Origin: Oscillospiraceae bacterium
GTDB lineage: Bacteria; Bacillota; Clostridia; Oscillospirales; Oscillospiraceae
DNA length: 64,000 nucleotides
Assembly (NCBI GenBank): GCA_902778115.1
Contig: CACYWG010000001.1
Coordinates: 124,001-188,000, forward strand
Direction of reading: 5' to 3'
Shown here: positions 1 through 7,772 of the stretch, in pieces
Layout of the letters: every line of letters starts with the position of its first letter
Position numbering within the stretch: position 1 is the first letter of the stretch
Notes under the pieces: model-generated
Databases searched by the model: none
What the model was told of the DNA's origin: nothing
What the model saw: only the letters and a program-made list of their open reading frames with translations
Program-made: the position numbers and the translations under genes

Positions 1-1
1 C

Positions 2-409
2 AAGCGCAGCATCGGCTGCGTGATCCAGCGTCCGGACGTCGGCGTGGAAGAGGTCAAGGGCCGCAGTCTGACCAATGGCCTGCCCAAGACGGTGACGATC
101 ACCTCGAACGAACTGATCGAGGCCTTTGTCGAGCCGATGAACCAGATCCTTGATGCCATCCATGTTGTTCTGGAACGTACGCTGCCCCAGTTGGTCGGTG
201 ATCTTGATACAAACGGTATCGTTATGTCCGGCGGCGGCAGCCTGATCTACGGTATCGACCGTCTGATCGAGCGCAGCACCGGTATTCGCACCATCGTCGT
301 TGACGATCCGGTCTCCTGCGCCGCCTACGGCGCCGGTAAGATGCTCAAACGCCTGGATCTGATGCAGGACGGCATGATGAACTTTGCCAGAAAGAGACAG
401 CTGAAATAA
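2..409 (+). CDS. mreB: Rod shape-determining protein MreB/Mbl family, C-terminal part
   Basis: The frame is already open at the window edge, so only the last ~135 residues of a bacterial actin are present. The segment contains the conserved MSGGGSLIYG nucleotide-binding loop and the closing DDPVSCAAYGAGKML stretch typical of MreB, Mbl and MreBH. In the cell these proteins polymerise under the membrane and guide lateral wall synthesis. The family is secure. Which paralogue (MreB, Mbl or MreBH) it is cannot be decided from the C-terminus. It is followed after about 20 bases by ispD. Confidence 0.87.
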   Translation, partial: KRSIGCVIQRPDVGVEEVKGRSLTNGLPKTVTITSNELIEAFVEPMNQILDAIHVVLERTLPQLVGDLDTNGIVMSGGGSLIYGIDRLIERSTGIRTIVVDDPVSCAAYGAGKMLKRLDLMQDGMMNFARKRQLK

Positions 410-430
410 TCGGTTAGGAGCGTGGCGGTT

Positions 431-1162
431 TTGAAACTCCTGAATTTGTTCAAGAAAAGCGAGACGAAGGAGCCTCATTGCTCTGCAGTCATTGTCGCGG
501 CGGGTTCCTCCCAGCGCATGGGCAGCGACAAGCTGATGATGAAGCTCGGGGAGATTCCTGTGCTTGCCCGAACGCTGAAAGCCTTTCAGTCTTCGCCGCT
601 CGTTGATGAGATCGTCGTCGTGACAAGGCTCGATAAACTACAGGAGATTGCCGATCTCTGCAAGGAATACGGGATCGATAAGGTCAGCCGCGTGATCGCG
701 GGCGGAAAAACAAGAACGGAGTCCGCGCTGGCCGGTGTTTCGGAGGTCAGTTCTTCCGCGAAGCTGATCGCCATCCATGACGGCGCACGGCCTCTCGTCA
801 CAGCAGATGTGATCCTGCGCACGGTATATGCAGCCGCCGAGCATATGGCTGCTGCGCCTGCCGTGCCCAGTGTCGATACATTGAAGGCTGTGGATGCCGA
901 GGGCTGCATCATCGGGACTGTCGATCGGGAAACCACACTGCGTATTCAGACACCGCAGATTTTCCGCGCGGAGCTGATCAAGGGCGCGCTGACAAAAGCG
1001 GTAGAAAAAGGCATGACGCTGACTGACGACTGCGCAGCGGCGGAGATGATGGGCGTTCGCGCCAAAACTGTTCTTGGCGATGAAGACAACATCAAAATCA
1101 CGACGCCGCGGGATATGCTGTTTGCAGCTGAGATCTTAAAGGAGCGGGGAGAGTACCTGTGA
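431..1162 (+). CDS. ispD: 2-C-methyl-D-erythritol 4-phosphate cytidylyltransferase IspD
   Basis: This enzyme transfers CMP from CTP to MEP in the non-mevalonate isoprenoid pathway. The N-terminal nucleotide-binding motif ([15 protein letters not shown]) and the IHDGARPL and TDDCAAAE stretches are diagnostic. A GTG at 422 is also in frame, but it sits one base from the AGGAG ribosome site at 416-420. TTG at 431 has 10-base spacing and gives 243 residues, so I chose it. A short basic leader of about 15 residues precedes the conserved core. The stop overlaps the start of ispF by four bases, which implies translational coupling, and the pair supplies consecutive MEP pathway steps. Confidence 0.93.
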   Translation: MKLLNLFKKSETKEPHCSAVIVAAGSSQRMGSDKLMMKLGEIPVLARTLKAFQSSPLVDEIVVVTRLDKLQEIADLCKEYGIDKVSRVIAGGKTRTESALAGVSEVSSSAKLIAIHDGARPLVTADVILRTVYAAAEHMAAAPAVPSVDTLKAVDAEGCIIGTVDRETTLRIQTPQIFRAELIKGALTKAVEKGMTLTDDCAAAEMMGVRAKTVLGDEDNIKITTPRDMLFAAEILKERGEYL

Positions 1163-1632
1163 GAATCGGACACGGCTATGACGTTCACCGCCTGGTTGAG
1201 GGAAGAAAACTGATTCTCGGCGGTGTGGAGATCCCTTATGAAAAAGGTCTGCTCGGCCATTCCGACGCCGACGTGCTGCTGCATGCGCTGATGGATGCGA
1301 TGCTCGGCGCAGCTGCGCTCGGCGATATCGGGAAGCTATTCCCCGACAGCGATCCCGCTTACGCCGGAGCAGACAGTACTGTTCTGCTCTCGCGCGTGAA
1401 TGAACTTATCAAGCAAAAGCGTTATTCTGTCGCCAATCTGGACTGCACGATCCTGGCGCAGCGTCCCAAGCTGATGCCGTTTATTCCCCGCATGATCGAA
1501 ACGATCGCCGCTGTTCTCGATATTCCGGCCGACTGCGTCAGCGTCAAGGCGACCACGGAAGAAGGACTCGGTTTTACCGGTGAAGGTCTTGGAATTGCGG
1601 CGCATGCGGTCGTATTGCTTGAGAAAAACTGA
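1159..1632 (+). CDS. ispF: 2-C-methyl-D-erythritol 2,4-cyclodiphosphate synthase IspF
   Basis: IspF cyclises CDP-ME 2-phosphate to MEcPP with release of CMP. At 157 residues the protein has the usual length of this trimeric zinc enzyme. The metal ligands are visible in GHGYDVHRL (Asp8, His10) and in [11 protein letters not shown]. The C-terminal signature [14 protein letters not shown] is intact. The GTG start overlaps the ispD stop by four bases. The next gene is separated by a strong hairpin, so ispD-ispF is likely the end of a transcript. Confidence 0.96.
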   Translation: MRIGHGYDVHRLVEGRKLILGGVEIPYEKGLLGHSDADVLLHALMDAMLGAAALGDIGKLFPDSDPAYAGADSTVLLSRVNELIKQKRYSVANLDCTILAQRPKLMPFIPRMIETIAAVLDIPADCVSVKATTEEGLGFTGEGLGIAAHAVVLLEKN

Positions 1633-1693
1633 ATCGTACAAACCGCCGCCTGAGTGCATACAATGGGTTGAGCTCAGCGATGGGTATTTCATG

Positions 1694-1727
1694 AAACAGC
1701 CGCAGAGCATTTGCTCTGCGGTTGTTT
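1694..1727 (+). terminator. Hairpin terminator after ispF
   Basis: Two 16-base arms pair completely (one G-T wobble) around a tiny loop, centred at about 1710. The tract after it is T-rich but interrupted (TGTTTCTGTCT), so termination may be partial. It lies between ispF and the DUF3343 gene. Confidence 0.7.
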
Positions 1728-1753
1728 CTGTCTATAAAGGGGGAATGTTCCGA

Positions 1754-2011
1754 ATGGAAAAGTATCTGATCATGTGCCGCTCCATGACTCATGCGCAGCG
1801 AAGTCAGCGTCTTCTTGAGAGAAATGGGATCATGTCCTCACTCATCAAGGCGCCCGTGGCACTGACGCGATCCGGCTGCGGATATGCGTTGATCCTTCGG
1901 CGGCACGGGAGGGAAGGGATCCGGATTTTAAAAGATGCGGAGCTGCTGCTGGGAAAAGTATATGAAAAAGTCGATGACGAATGGAGGGAAGCGGCCTATG
2001 ATGTATCTTGA
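1754..2011 (+). CDS. DUF3343 protein (putative Se/S carrier-like)
   Basis: This small 85-residue protein has the DUF3343 pattern: MEKYLIMCRSMTHAQ near the start and a conserved Cys in the GCGYALIL stretch. Upstream in-frame codons exist, but AAAGGGGG at 1736-1743 is correctly spaced only for ATG 1754. The family is often linked to cysteine desulfurase-like proteins and to sulfur or selenium trafficking. Here the next gene, which overlaps it by 14 bases, is exactly such a PLP enzyme. A role as a small persulfide or selenide carrier for that enzyme is an inference; no biochemical function can be read from the sequence. Confidence 0.85.
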   Translation: MEKYLIMCRSMTHAQRSQRLLERNGIMSSLIKAPVALTRSGCGYALILRRHGREGIRILKDAELLLGKVYEKVDDEWREAAYDVS

Positions 2012-3107
2012 CAATGCAGCCACCAGCTTTATCAAACCGCCGAGCGTATACCGAGCCGTTCAGCAGGCAATGCTGTCGGCCTCAAATCCGGGAAGAGGTA
2101 CTCATCAGAGCGCTAGGAAAGCGGCTGATATCGTGTACGACTGTCGGGAAGCGGCTGCGGATCTGTTTCATATAGATGATCCCTCACACGTCGTATTCAC
2201 CTTCAATGCCACGCATGCCCTGAACCTGGCAATCCGAACGCTTGTGCGGCCCGGAATGCGTGTGCTGATTTCCGGCTTTGAGCATAATGCGGTCACACGC
2301 CCGCTGAACGCTATGGGGGCAGATATCCGCTTCGCCGGGCGAAGCTTGTTCGATTCTGATGGCGTATTATCAGACTTCAAGAAAAAAATAAACGATGCAG
2401 AGCTTGTCGTCTGCACGCATGTATCCAATGTCTTCGGATTTGAGCTCCCTTTGGATGGCATCGCCTCTCTCTGCCGGGAACATGAAGTTCCCTTGATCGT
2501 TGACGCGTCCCAGTCCGCCGGTATCCTCGATCTGAATATGAACCGACTCGGAGCAGCTTTTATTGCCATGCCTGGTCATAAAGCCTTGTTCGGGCCGCAA
2601 GGGACCGGCCTGCTGCTGTGCGGCCGTATCGGCAAGCCTTTGCTTTTCGGCGGAACCGGAAGCGACAGCCTGAATCAGGATATGCCGGAGTCACTCCCGG
2701 AGCGCTTGGAGGCCGGAACATTGAATGTCCCCGGGATCGCGGGCTTGAAGGCCGGCATGGATTATGTCCGCGACAGAGGCTTGGAAAACATTCATTCCTA
2801 CGAAAAGACTCTGCTGCAGCAGTTGATCGATGCGCTGTCTGCAATACCTGAACTCAAACTATATTGTGATTCGAATCATAATCAAAGCGGGATCCTTTCC
2901 TTTACAGTCAACGGCGTTGACAGCGAAAGCTTCAGCGAGGCGCTCAGTGAAAAGGGGATTGCAGTTCGCGGTGGTCTTCACTGCGCGCCGCTTGCGCATC
3001 GAAGCGCCGGAACGGTGGACGGCGGGACAGTCAGAATCAGCTTATCGCCCTTTGTTACAAAAGAGGAGCTGGAAAAATCCTGCCGGATCATCCGCGCCAT
3101 GTTCTGA
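1998..3107 (+). CDS. Class V aminotransferase-fold cysteine desulfurase family protein
   Basis: This PLP-dependent fold type I enzyme has 369 residues. It begins MMYLDNAATSF, the standard N-terminus of cysteine desulfurases. The PLP-binding Asp is in VDASQSAG and the Schiff-base Lys in MPGHKALFGPQGTG. A candidate catalytic Cys lies in RGGLHCAPLAH near the C-terminus, as in the SufS/Csd-like group. A GGAGGG site at 1983-1988 fits ATG 1998. It overlaps the DUF3343 gene. Likely activity is sulfur (or selenium) release from cysteine or selenocysteine. No suf or isc scaffold gene is adjacent, so the acceptor is unknown. Confidence 0.88.
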   Translation: MMYLDNAATSFIKPPSVYRAVQQAMLSASNPGRGTHQSARKAADIVYDCREAAADLFHIDDPSHVVFTFNATHALNLAIRTLVRPGMRVLISGFEHNAVTRPLNAMGADIRFAGRSLFDSDGVLSDFKKKINDAELVVCTHVSNVFGFELPLDGIASLCREHEVPLIVDASQSAGILDLNMNRLGAAFIAMPGHKALFGPQGTGLLLCGRIGKPLLFGGTGSDSLNQDMPESLPERLEAGTLNVPGIAGLKAGMDYVRDRGLENIHSYEKTLLQQLIDALSAIPELKLYCDSNHNQSGILSFTVNGVDSESFSEALSEKGIAVRGGLHCAPLAHRSAGTVDGGTVRISLSPFVTKEELEKSCRIIRAMF

Positions 3108-3134
3108 TTTTAAGAGAATTTATATCAATTCTAT

Positions 3135-3163
3135 TTGCCTTTTTCCGGCGGATGATTTATAAT
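3135..3163 (+). promoter_or_regulatory. Sigma-A type promoter for cdaA-cdaR
   Basis: TTGCCT and TATAAT are separated by exactly 17 bases. They lie 63 bases upstream of the cdaA start, in an AT-rich gap following the cysteine desulfurase gene. Confidence 0.75.
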
Positions 3164-3225
3164 AAATTGATTATGTATGTTCGTATGCTCATTTTACGAA
3201 AAGTCAGCGGAACGGAGAAAGACAG

Positions 3226-4089
3226 ATGGATGCAATTCGCACGATGCTTAATCAGTCCCTGAATGTGTTGTCGTCGATTCAGGTAACTGATATTATTGAT
3301 ATTTTAATCGTCGCTTTTCTCATTTACAAAGTCTTTTCTCTGGTGAGAAGGACGAATTCCACGAACCTTGCCAGAGGGATTCTGATCCTTTTGGGCGTGT
3401 TCCTTTTGTCAGAGATCCTTGGTCTGAAGATGATGCAGTTTTTGCTTCGGAGGGCTTTTGAGCTTGGCTTGATCGCTTTGGTAATCCTTTTCCAGCCGGA
3501 GCTGCGGCGTCTCTTTGAACGTCTCGGCAGCAGTTTGAGCTCCGGAAAAGAATCCTACGGAGGCACGATGGAAGCCGCTGTCGCGCAGACCGTTCTGGCC
3601 TGCTCGGAAATGTCCGCCAGCAAAACCGGCGCCCTGATCATTTTTGAGAGAAAGATCCAGCTCACCGATATTATGAGTACGGGTACCATCATCAATGCGG
3701 ACGCGACGGCCGAGCTGATCAAAAATATCTTTTTCAATAAAGCGCCGCTGCACGACGGTGCTCTGATCCTGCGAAACGGCAGACTGGCCTCCGCCGGCTG
3801 CGTCCTTCCGCTGACCAAGAGCAACAATCTGAGCAAGGATCTTGGCATGCGTCATCGAGCCGGCATTGGTCTGAGCGAGCAGTCCGATGCGGTCATCATT
3901 ATCGTATCGGAAGAAACCGGCTCTATTTCCGTCGCGATCGAGGGCATGCTCAAACGTCACTTGTCCGCTTCGACTCTTGACAAGATCCTTCGCAGCGAAC
4001 TGATCCCCGAAAGCGACGAAGAACGGAAGAAAGGCTTTATCCCCTGGATCAAGAATGTCTTGCTGAGGAAGAATCATGAAAAAGAATAA
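3226..4089 (+). CDS. cdaA: Diadenylate cyclase CdaA
   Basis: CdaA makes c-di-AMP from two ATP at the membrane. The 287-residue protein has hydrophobic N-terminal segments (about residues 21-90, typically three helices) and then a DAC domain. The catalytic DGA motif is at residues 177-179 and RHR at 209-211; both are intact. The start ATG 3226 follows a purine-rich GGAGAAAGA site. The next gene overlaps by 14 bases and encodes a YbbR/CdaR regulator, the usual partner that binds CdaA outside the membrane. c-di-AMP controls potassium, osmotic and cell wall homeostasis in Firmicutes. Confidence 0.96.
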   Translation: MDAIRTMLNQSLNVLSSIQVTDIIDILIVAFLIYKVFSLVRRTNSTNLARGILILLGVFLLSEILGLKMMQFLLRRAFELGLIALVILFQPELRRLFERLGSSLSSGKESYGGTMEAAVAQTVLACSEMSASKTGALIIFERKIQLTDIMSTGTIINADATAELIKNIFFNKAPLHDGALILRNGRLASAGCVLPLTKSNNLSKDLGMRHRAGIGLSEQSDAVIIIVSEETGSISVAIEGMLKRHLSASTLDKILRSELIPESDEERKKGFIPWIKNVLLRKNHEKE

Positions 4090-5347
4090 TCTTCTGAAAA
4101 ATATTGCCAACAGCCCTGTTCTCTGGATCGTCCTGTCTCTTTTGATCGCGCTGTTTATGTGGACCTACGTGGCGTCCCAGGACACAGAGGAATTCAAAAA
4201 AACCTTTACCGGGGTACGCGTTCAACTGGTGGGCGAGGATATCCTGCGAAACTCGCGCAACATGGTCATTACGAACGTCAGCACACCGACAGTCAACGTT
4301 GAGGTCGTCGGTCCGCGCCGCATTGTCAGCGCACTGGACGAGGATGATCTGGTCGCGCAGATCGACGTCAGCAAGCTTACGCTGGCGGCCGTCACTACGC
4401 AGACCTACAAGATCATTTTCCCAGACGGAACGGATACCAGCTCTCTGAGCACGTTGAGCCGTACGCCTGAAACGGTCGTTTTCACCGTATCCGAGCTGAT
4501 CGACAAGCAGATCCCCGTCAGAGGCAGCTTTGAAGGCACATCTCTGGAAGGCTATGTGGCCGAGGCTCCGGTATTTAATCCCGCCACGATCACGGTGTCC
4601 GGGCCTGAGATCTATCTGAAAAACATCAAATACGCCTGGCTGACCTTCGGCGCCGGGGAAGAGGTCGACCACACGATCACAAGAACGGTGCCTTTTGTTC
4701 TGCGCGACAATAACGATGAGGATTACTACAATGATATGATCAGCTTCGATACCAATGAGATCGAAGCACGGCTGACCATCATCCGCCAGAAGGTCGTTCC
4801 TCTGGAAGTCAGCATTGAGTATGCCTCAGGCGCTACGCCAGACAACACAAAGGTCACAATCGAGCCGGGATCCGTCACGCTTTCCGGTGATTCCGAACTG
4901 CTGGATGCCATGAACCAGATCGTTCTGGCAACGATCAACACCAAGGATTTCTCTTCGTCGTTTACCGAAACGTATCTGATCCGCATTGACGATGGGCTGG
5001 TCAACCAGTCCGGCGTGACGGAGGCAAAAGTCACGGTTGAACTGTCAGATCTTGTTTCCGACAAGTTTATCATTCGGAATATCGCCTATATCAATCTGAC
5101 CGAGGGCTACGAGGCGGAGCTGATCACCAGCGCCATTACTGTCACGCTGCGCGGCCCGGAGGAACAGCTCATGGCGCTGAAGGCAGAGAATATCCGCGCC
5201 GTTGTCGACCTTGAGGATTATTTGAATTCTACCGGCACCTTTAATCTGACGCCGAAGATCTATGTTGACGGTTTTCCTGATGTCGGCGAAGTCGGCGAAG
5301 TGCCACAAATTTCTATCGCCCTGAAAGAAGCGGAGGGGAATTCATGA
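4076..5347 (+). CDS. cdaR: YbbR-domain CdaA regulatory protein CdaR
   Basis: The protein has one membrane anchor (about residues 15-33) followed by a long extracytoplasmic region of repeated YbbR-like beta domains, 423 residues in total. Family members bind and modulate the diadenylate cyclase encoded just upstream. The gene overlaps cdaA by 14 bases, which supports stoichiometric coupling. No glmM gene follows, unlike the common cdaA-cdaR-glmM order. Confidence 0.92.
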   Translation: MKKNNLLKNIANSPVLWIVLSLLIALFMWTYVASQDTEEFKKTFTGVRVQLVGEDILRNSRNMVITNVSTPTVNVEVVGPRRIVSALDEDDLVAQIDVSKLTLAAVTTQTYKIIFPDGTDTSSLSTLSRTPETVVFTVSELIDKQIPVRGSFEGTSLEGYVAEAPVFNPATITVSGPEIYLKNIKYAWLTFGAGEEVDHTITRTVPFVLRDNNDEDYYNDMISFDTNEIEARLTIIRQKVVPLEVSIEYASGATPDNTKVTIEPGSVTLSGDSELLDAMNQIVLATINTKDFSSSFTETYLIRIDDGLVNQSGVTEAKVTVELSDLVSDKFIIRNIAYINLTEGYEAELITSAITVTLRGPEEQLMALKAENIRAVVDLEDYLNSTGTFNLTPKIYVDGFPDVGEVGEVPQISIALKEAEGNS

Positions 5348-5751
5348 CCCAGGAGGCTGTTGTAACCAAGCTTCTTCCGGGAGGCATGGCGGAAGTTGCT
5401 GTGAAAAGGACCACGGCCTGCGGCGGCAACTGCGGCAGCTGTGAAAGCTGTGTCTTTCAAAATGAGCTGAAAACGCCAGCTTTGAACAAGATCCAGGCCC
5501 GCCCCGGTCAAAAAGTCCTGATCGAGAGCCAGACTTCGCGCATTTTTAAAGCCGCTTTTCTCGTTTATGTTTTCCCGCTTTTGTTTTTCCTTCTCGGATA
5601 TCTTCTTTCTGCGGCTTTTTCTCTGGGTGAAACGGCCGGGATTATTTTCAGCTTTGCCGGACTTATCATCGGCGCAGTGATCGTTGTGCTCTCGCAGCGG
5701 AGAATCCGGGAGAAAGACAGGATAACCTTTGAAATCATTGAATTTCTTTGA
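5344..5751 (+). CDS. SoxR-reducing system RseC family membrane protein
   Basis: This 135-residue protein starts with a four-cysteine cluster (Cys26, Cys30, Cys33, Cys36 in ACGGNCGSCESC). Two transmembrane helices follow (about residues 63-86 and 92-112), with a basic cytoplasmic tail. This is the RseC/MucC-like layout, in which the cysteine motif may hold an iron-sulfur cluster. It overlaps cdaR by four bases. In clostridia such proteins often accompany Rnf or redox genes, but no redox operon is present here, so its role is unclear. Confidence 0.82.
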   Translation: MTQEAVVTKLLPGGMAEVAVKRTTACGGNCGSCESCVFQNELKTPALNKIQARPGQKVLIESQTSRIFKAAFLVYVFPLLFFLLGYLLSAAFSLGETAGIIFSFAGLIIGAVIVVLSQRRIREKDRITFEIIEFL

Positions 5752-5766
5752 ATCACGGAGGCAAAT

Positions 5767-6645
5767 ATGATCAAAAGCATGACAGGCTACGGCAGCGCCA
5801 AGGGGAATGTCGACGGCCTGGAAATCACTGTCGAGCTGAAAAGCGTCAACAACCGTTTTCTGGACTGTGCGGTTCGTATGCCGCGCAGCTTCCTGTTCGC
5901 TGAAGATACGGTAAAGTCTGCGGTTCAGCATCATATCAGCCGGGGAAAGGTAGACGTTTTTATCAGCGTGGATTCCTCCCAGGCGGGTGATATGGCCGTC
6001 AAGGTCAATGAACCGCTGCTGAAGGGATACATGGAAGCGCTGCAGCATATTGCAGAGGAATACAGCCTGCCCAATGACCTGTCTGCCGTTACTGTCAGTC
6101 GGTTTCCCGATGTACTTGTCGTTGAAAAGAAGGAGATGGACGCAGAGGCCATCACCGCCGGTATCCGTGAGATCGCTGAGCGCGCGCTGGACGATTTTGA
6201 CGCCATGCGCCTGCGTGAGGGCGAAAAGCTGCGCGACGACGTTCTAAACCGTCTTGCCGTGATTGACAGCCTGGTATCTACGGTGGAGCGCGAAGCGCCG
6301 AAGACGGTGGAGGAGTACCGGAAGCGGCTGGAGCAGAAGATGGCTGAGGTGCTCGGTACGGCCGGCATCGACGAAAACCGCATCCTCGCGGAAGCCGCGA
6401 TCTTTGCCGATCATATTGCCGTGGACGAGGAGACCGTCCGTCTGCGCAGCCATATGGCGCAGCTGACAGGTATGATCAACGGCCAGTCTCCGATCGGACG
6501 CAAAATTGATTTTCTGATCCAGGAGTTCAATCGCGAGGCGAATACGACCGGCTCCAAATGCCAGAATTCTGAAATCGCGCATGTGGTGGTCGATCTCAAA
6601 TCCGAGATCGAAAAGATACGCGAGCAGATCCAGAATATTGAATAA
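5767..6645 (+). CDS. yicC: YicC family endoribonuclease
   Basis: The N-terminus MIKSMTGYGSAKG and the C-terminal DFLIQEFNREANTTGSK signature identify the YicC/YloC family at normal length (292 residues). Members act as endoribonucleases. In Bacillus the orthologue heads the same gene series remA-gmk-rpoZ. The spacing of 9 bases to remA indicates an operon. The mid-part is helix-rich, rich in Glu and Arg, with no membrane segment. Confidence 0.93.
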   Translation: MIKSMTGYGSAKGNVDGLEITVELKSVNNRFLDCAVRMPRSFLFAEDTVKSAVQHHISRGKVDVFISVDSSQAGDMAVKVNEPLLKGYMEALQHIAEEYSLPNDLSAVTVSRFPDVLVVEKKEMDAEAITAGIREIAERALDDFDAMRLREGEKLRDDVLNRLAVIDSLVSTVEREAPKTVEEYRKRLEQKMAEVLGTAGIDENRILAEAAIFADHIAVDEETVRLRSHMAQLTGMINGQSPIGRKIDFLIQEFNREANTTGSKCQNSEIAHVVVDLKSEIEKIREQIQNIE

Positions 6646-6654
6646 GCGGCCGCC

Positions 6655-6918
6655 ATGAAGCTGATCAATATCGGTTTCGGCAATCTGATCTCTGCCGAAC
6701 ACACCATCTCCATCGTCAGCCCTGAATCCGCGCCGATCAAGCGGATGATCCAGGATCTGCGGGAAAAAGGCCTGCTGATCGACGCAAGCTTTGGCCGCAG
6801 CACGCGCGCCGTGATCCTCATGGACAGCGGCCACGGCGTGCTGTCCGCCCTGACCCCTGAGATTTTGTTCCAGCGTTTTGAAGACAAAACAGAGGAGGAT
6901 ATCAAAGAGAATGAATGA
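6655..6918 (+). CDS. remA: DUF370/RemA-type DNA-binding regulator
   Basis: This 87-residue protein matches Rem[19 protein letters not shown] at the start, then [21 protein letters not shown], the basic DNA-contact region. In Bacillus subtilis RemA activates matrix and osmoprotection genes. Its conserved place between yicC and gmk is seen here too. The C-terminal tail is acidic and overlaps the gmk start by eight bases. Confidence 0.93.
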   Translation: MKLINIGFGNLISAEHTISIVSPESAPIKRMIQDLREKGLLIDASFGRSTRAVILMDSGHGVLSALTPEILFQRFEDKTEEDIKENE

Positions 6919-7510
6919 AAAAGGGAAACTGATTGTGATTTCCGGCCCGTCCGGCGCAGGGAAAAGCACGGTTGTCTTTCAAGCCATGGAAGGTCGGAAC
7001 GATCTCTGCTTTTCCACATCGGTAACGACAAGGAAGCCTCGCCCCGGCGAAGTTGACGGCAGAGAATATTTCTTCGTCGATCTCGAACGTTTTGACGAGA
7101 TGATCAAAAACGACGAACTGCTTGAGCACGCCGTCTATGTTGCCAATTCCTACGGCACGCCTCGTAAATATGTGGAAGACAAGCTCAACAGCGGTATGAA
7201 CGTGCTGCTGGATATCGAAGTGCAGGGCGCACGTCAGGTCGCCGAAAAGATGCCGGACGCCGTCAAGATCTTCATTATTCCACCCTCTCTGGAGGAGCTG
7301 GAACGCCGTCTTGTCGGACGCGGCACCGATACGGCCCGCGCCATCGAGGCAAGACTGATTCGCGCCAGACAGGAATATCAGGAAGCGGACTTTTATGATT
7401 ATATCATCGTCAACGACGATGCCAACCGCGCAGCCGAAGAGCTCAAGGCCATCATTACGGCCGAGCATTGCCGCGCCGCAGATCGCGCGCATTATCTGCG
7501 CGAGGTCTGA
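6911..7510 (+). CDS. gmk: Guanylate kinase
   Basis: Gmk phosphorylates GMP to GDP with ATP. The P-loop GPSGAGKST lies at residues 9-17, followed by [15 protein letters not shown] (GMP binding) and [13 protein letters not shown] 6911 gives 199 residues and begins [12 protein letters not shown]. An upstream in-frame codon would push the start deep into remA and was rejected. The gene is coupled to remA by an eight-base overlap and precedes rpoZ. Confidence 0.96.
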   Translation: MNEKGKLIVISGPSGAGKSTVVFQAMEGRNDLCFSTSVTTRKPRPGEVDGREYFFVDLERFDEMIKNDELLEHAVYVANSYGTPRKYVEDKLNSGMNVLLDIEVQGARQVAEKMPDAVKIFIIPPSLEELERRLVGRGTDTARAIEARLIRARQEYQEADFYDYIIVNDDANRAAEELKAIITAEHCRAADRAHYLREV

Positions 7511-7562
7511 TCCTTTCGTTAATACTATCAGCCGCCCTGGCGGCAGAATGGAGAATACTATT

Positions 7563-7751
7563 ATGATGCTTTATCCCCCGATGGCCGATCTCGTAGCGAA
7601 GGTCGGCAGCCGTTATCAGCTTGTGAACCTCGTTGCCCGCCGTGCCCGCGCAATCTCGGCGGAAGCCGAGGAGAAACAGATCCCGCTGGAGCGCAAGCCT
7701 GTTTCTTCCGCTATTGACGAGGTCTATACCGGAAAGCTCACGATCAAGTGA
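7563..7751 (+). CDS. rpoZ: RNA polymerase omega subunit
   Basis: This short protein (62 residues) has the omega pattern: MLYPPMADLVAKVGSRYQLV, then ARRARAISAEAEE and a conserved tail ending DEVYTGKLTI. An ATG at 7548 is also in frame, but GGAG at 7550-7553 is spaced for ATG 7563 (a second ATG follows at 7566). Omega helps assemble the polymerase core. The gene lies between gmk and priA. The coaBC gene usually found here in Bacillus is absent. Confidence 0.93.
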   Translation: MMLYPPMADLVAKVGSRYQLVNLVARRARAISAEAEEKQIPLERKPVSSAIDEVYTGKLTIK

Positions 7752-7772
7752 TTTGAGTGCCTGGCAGGAACT

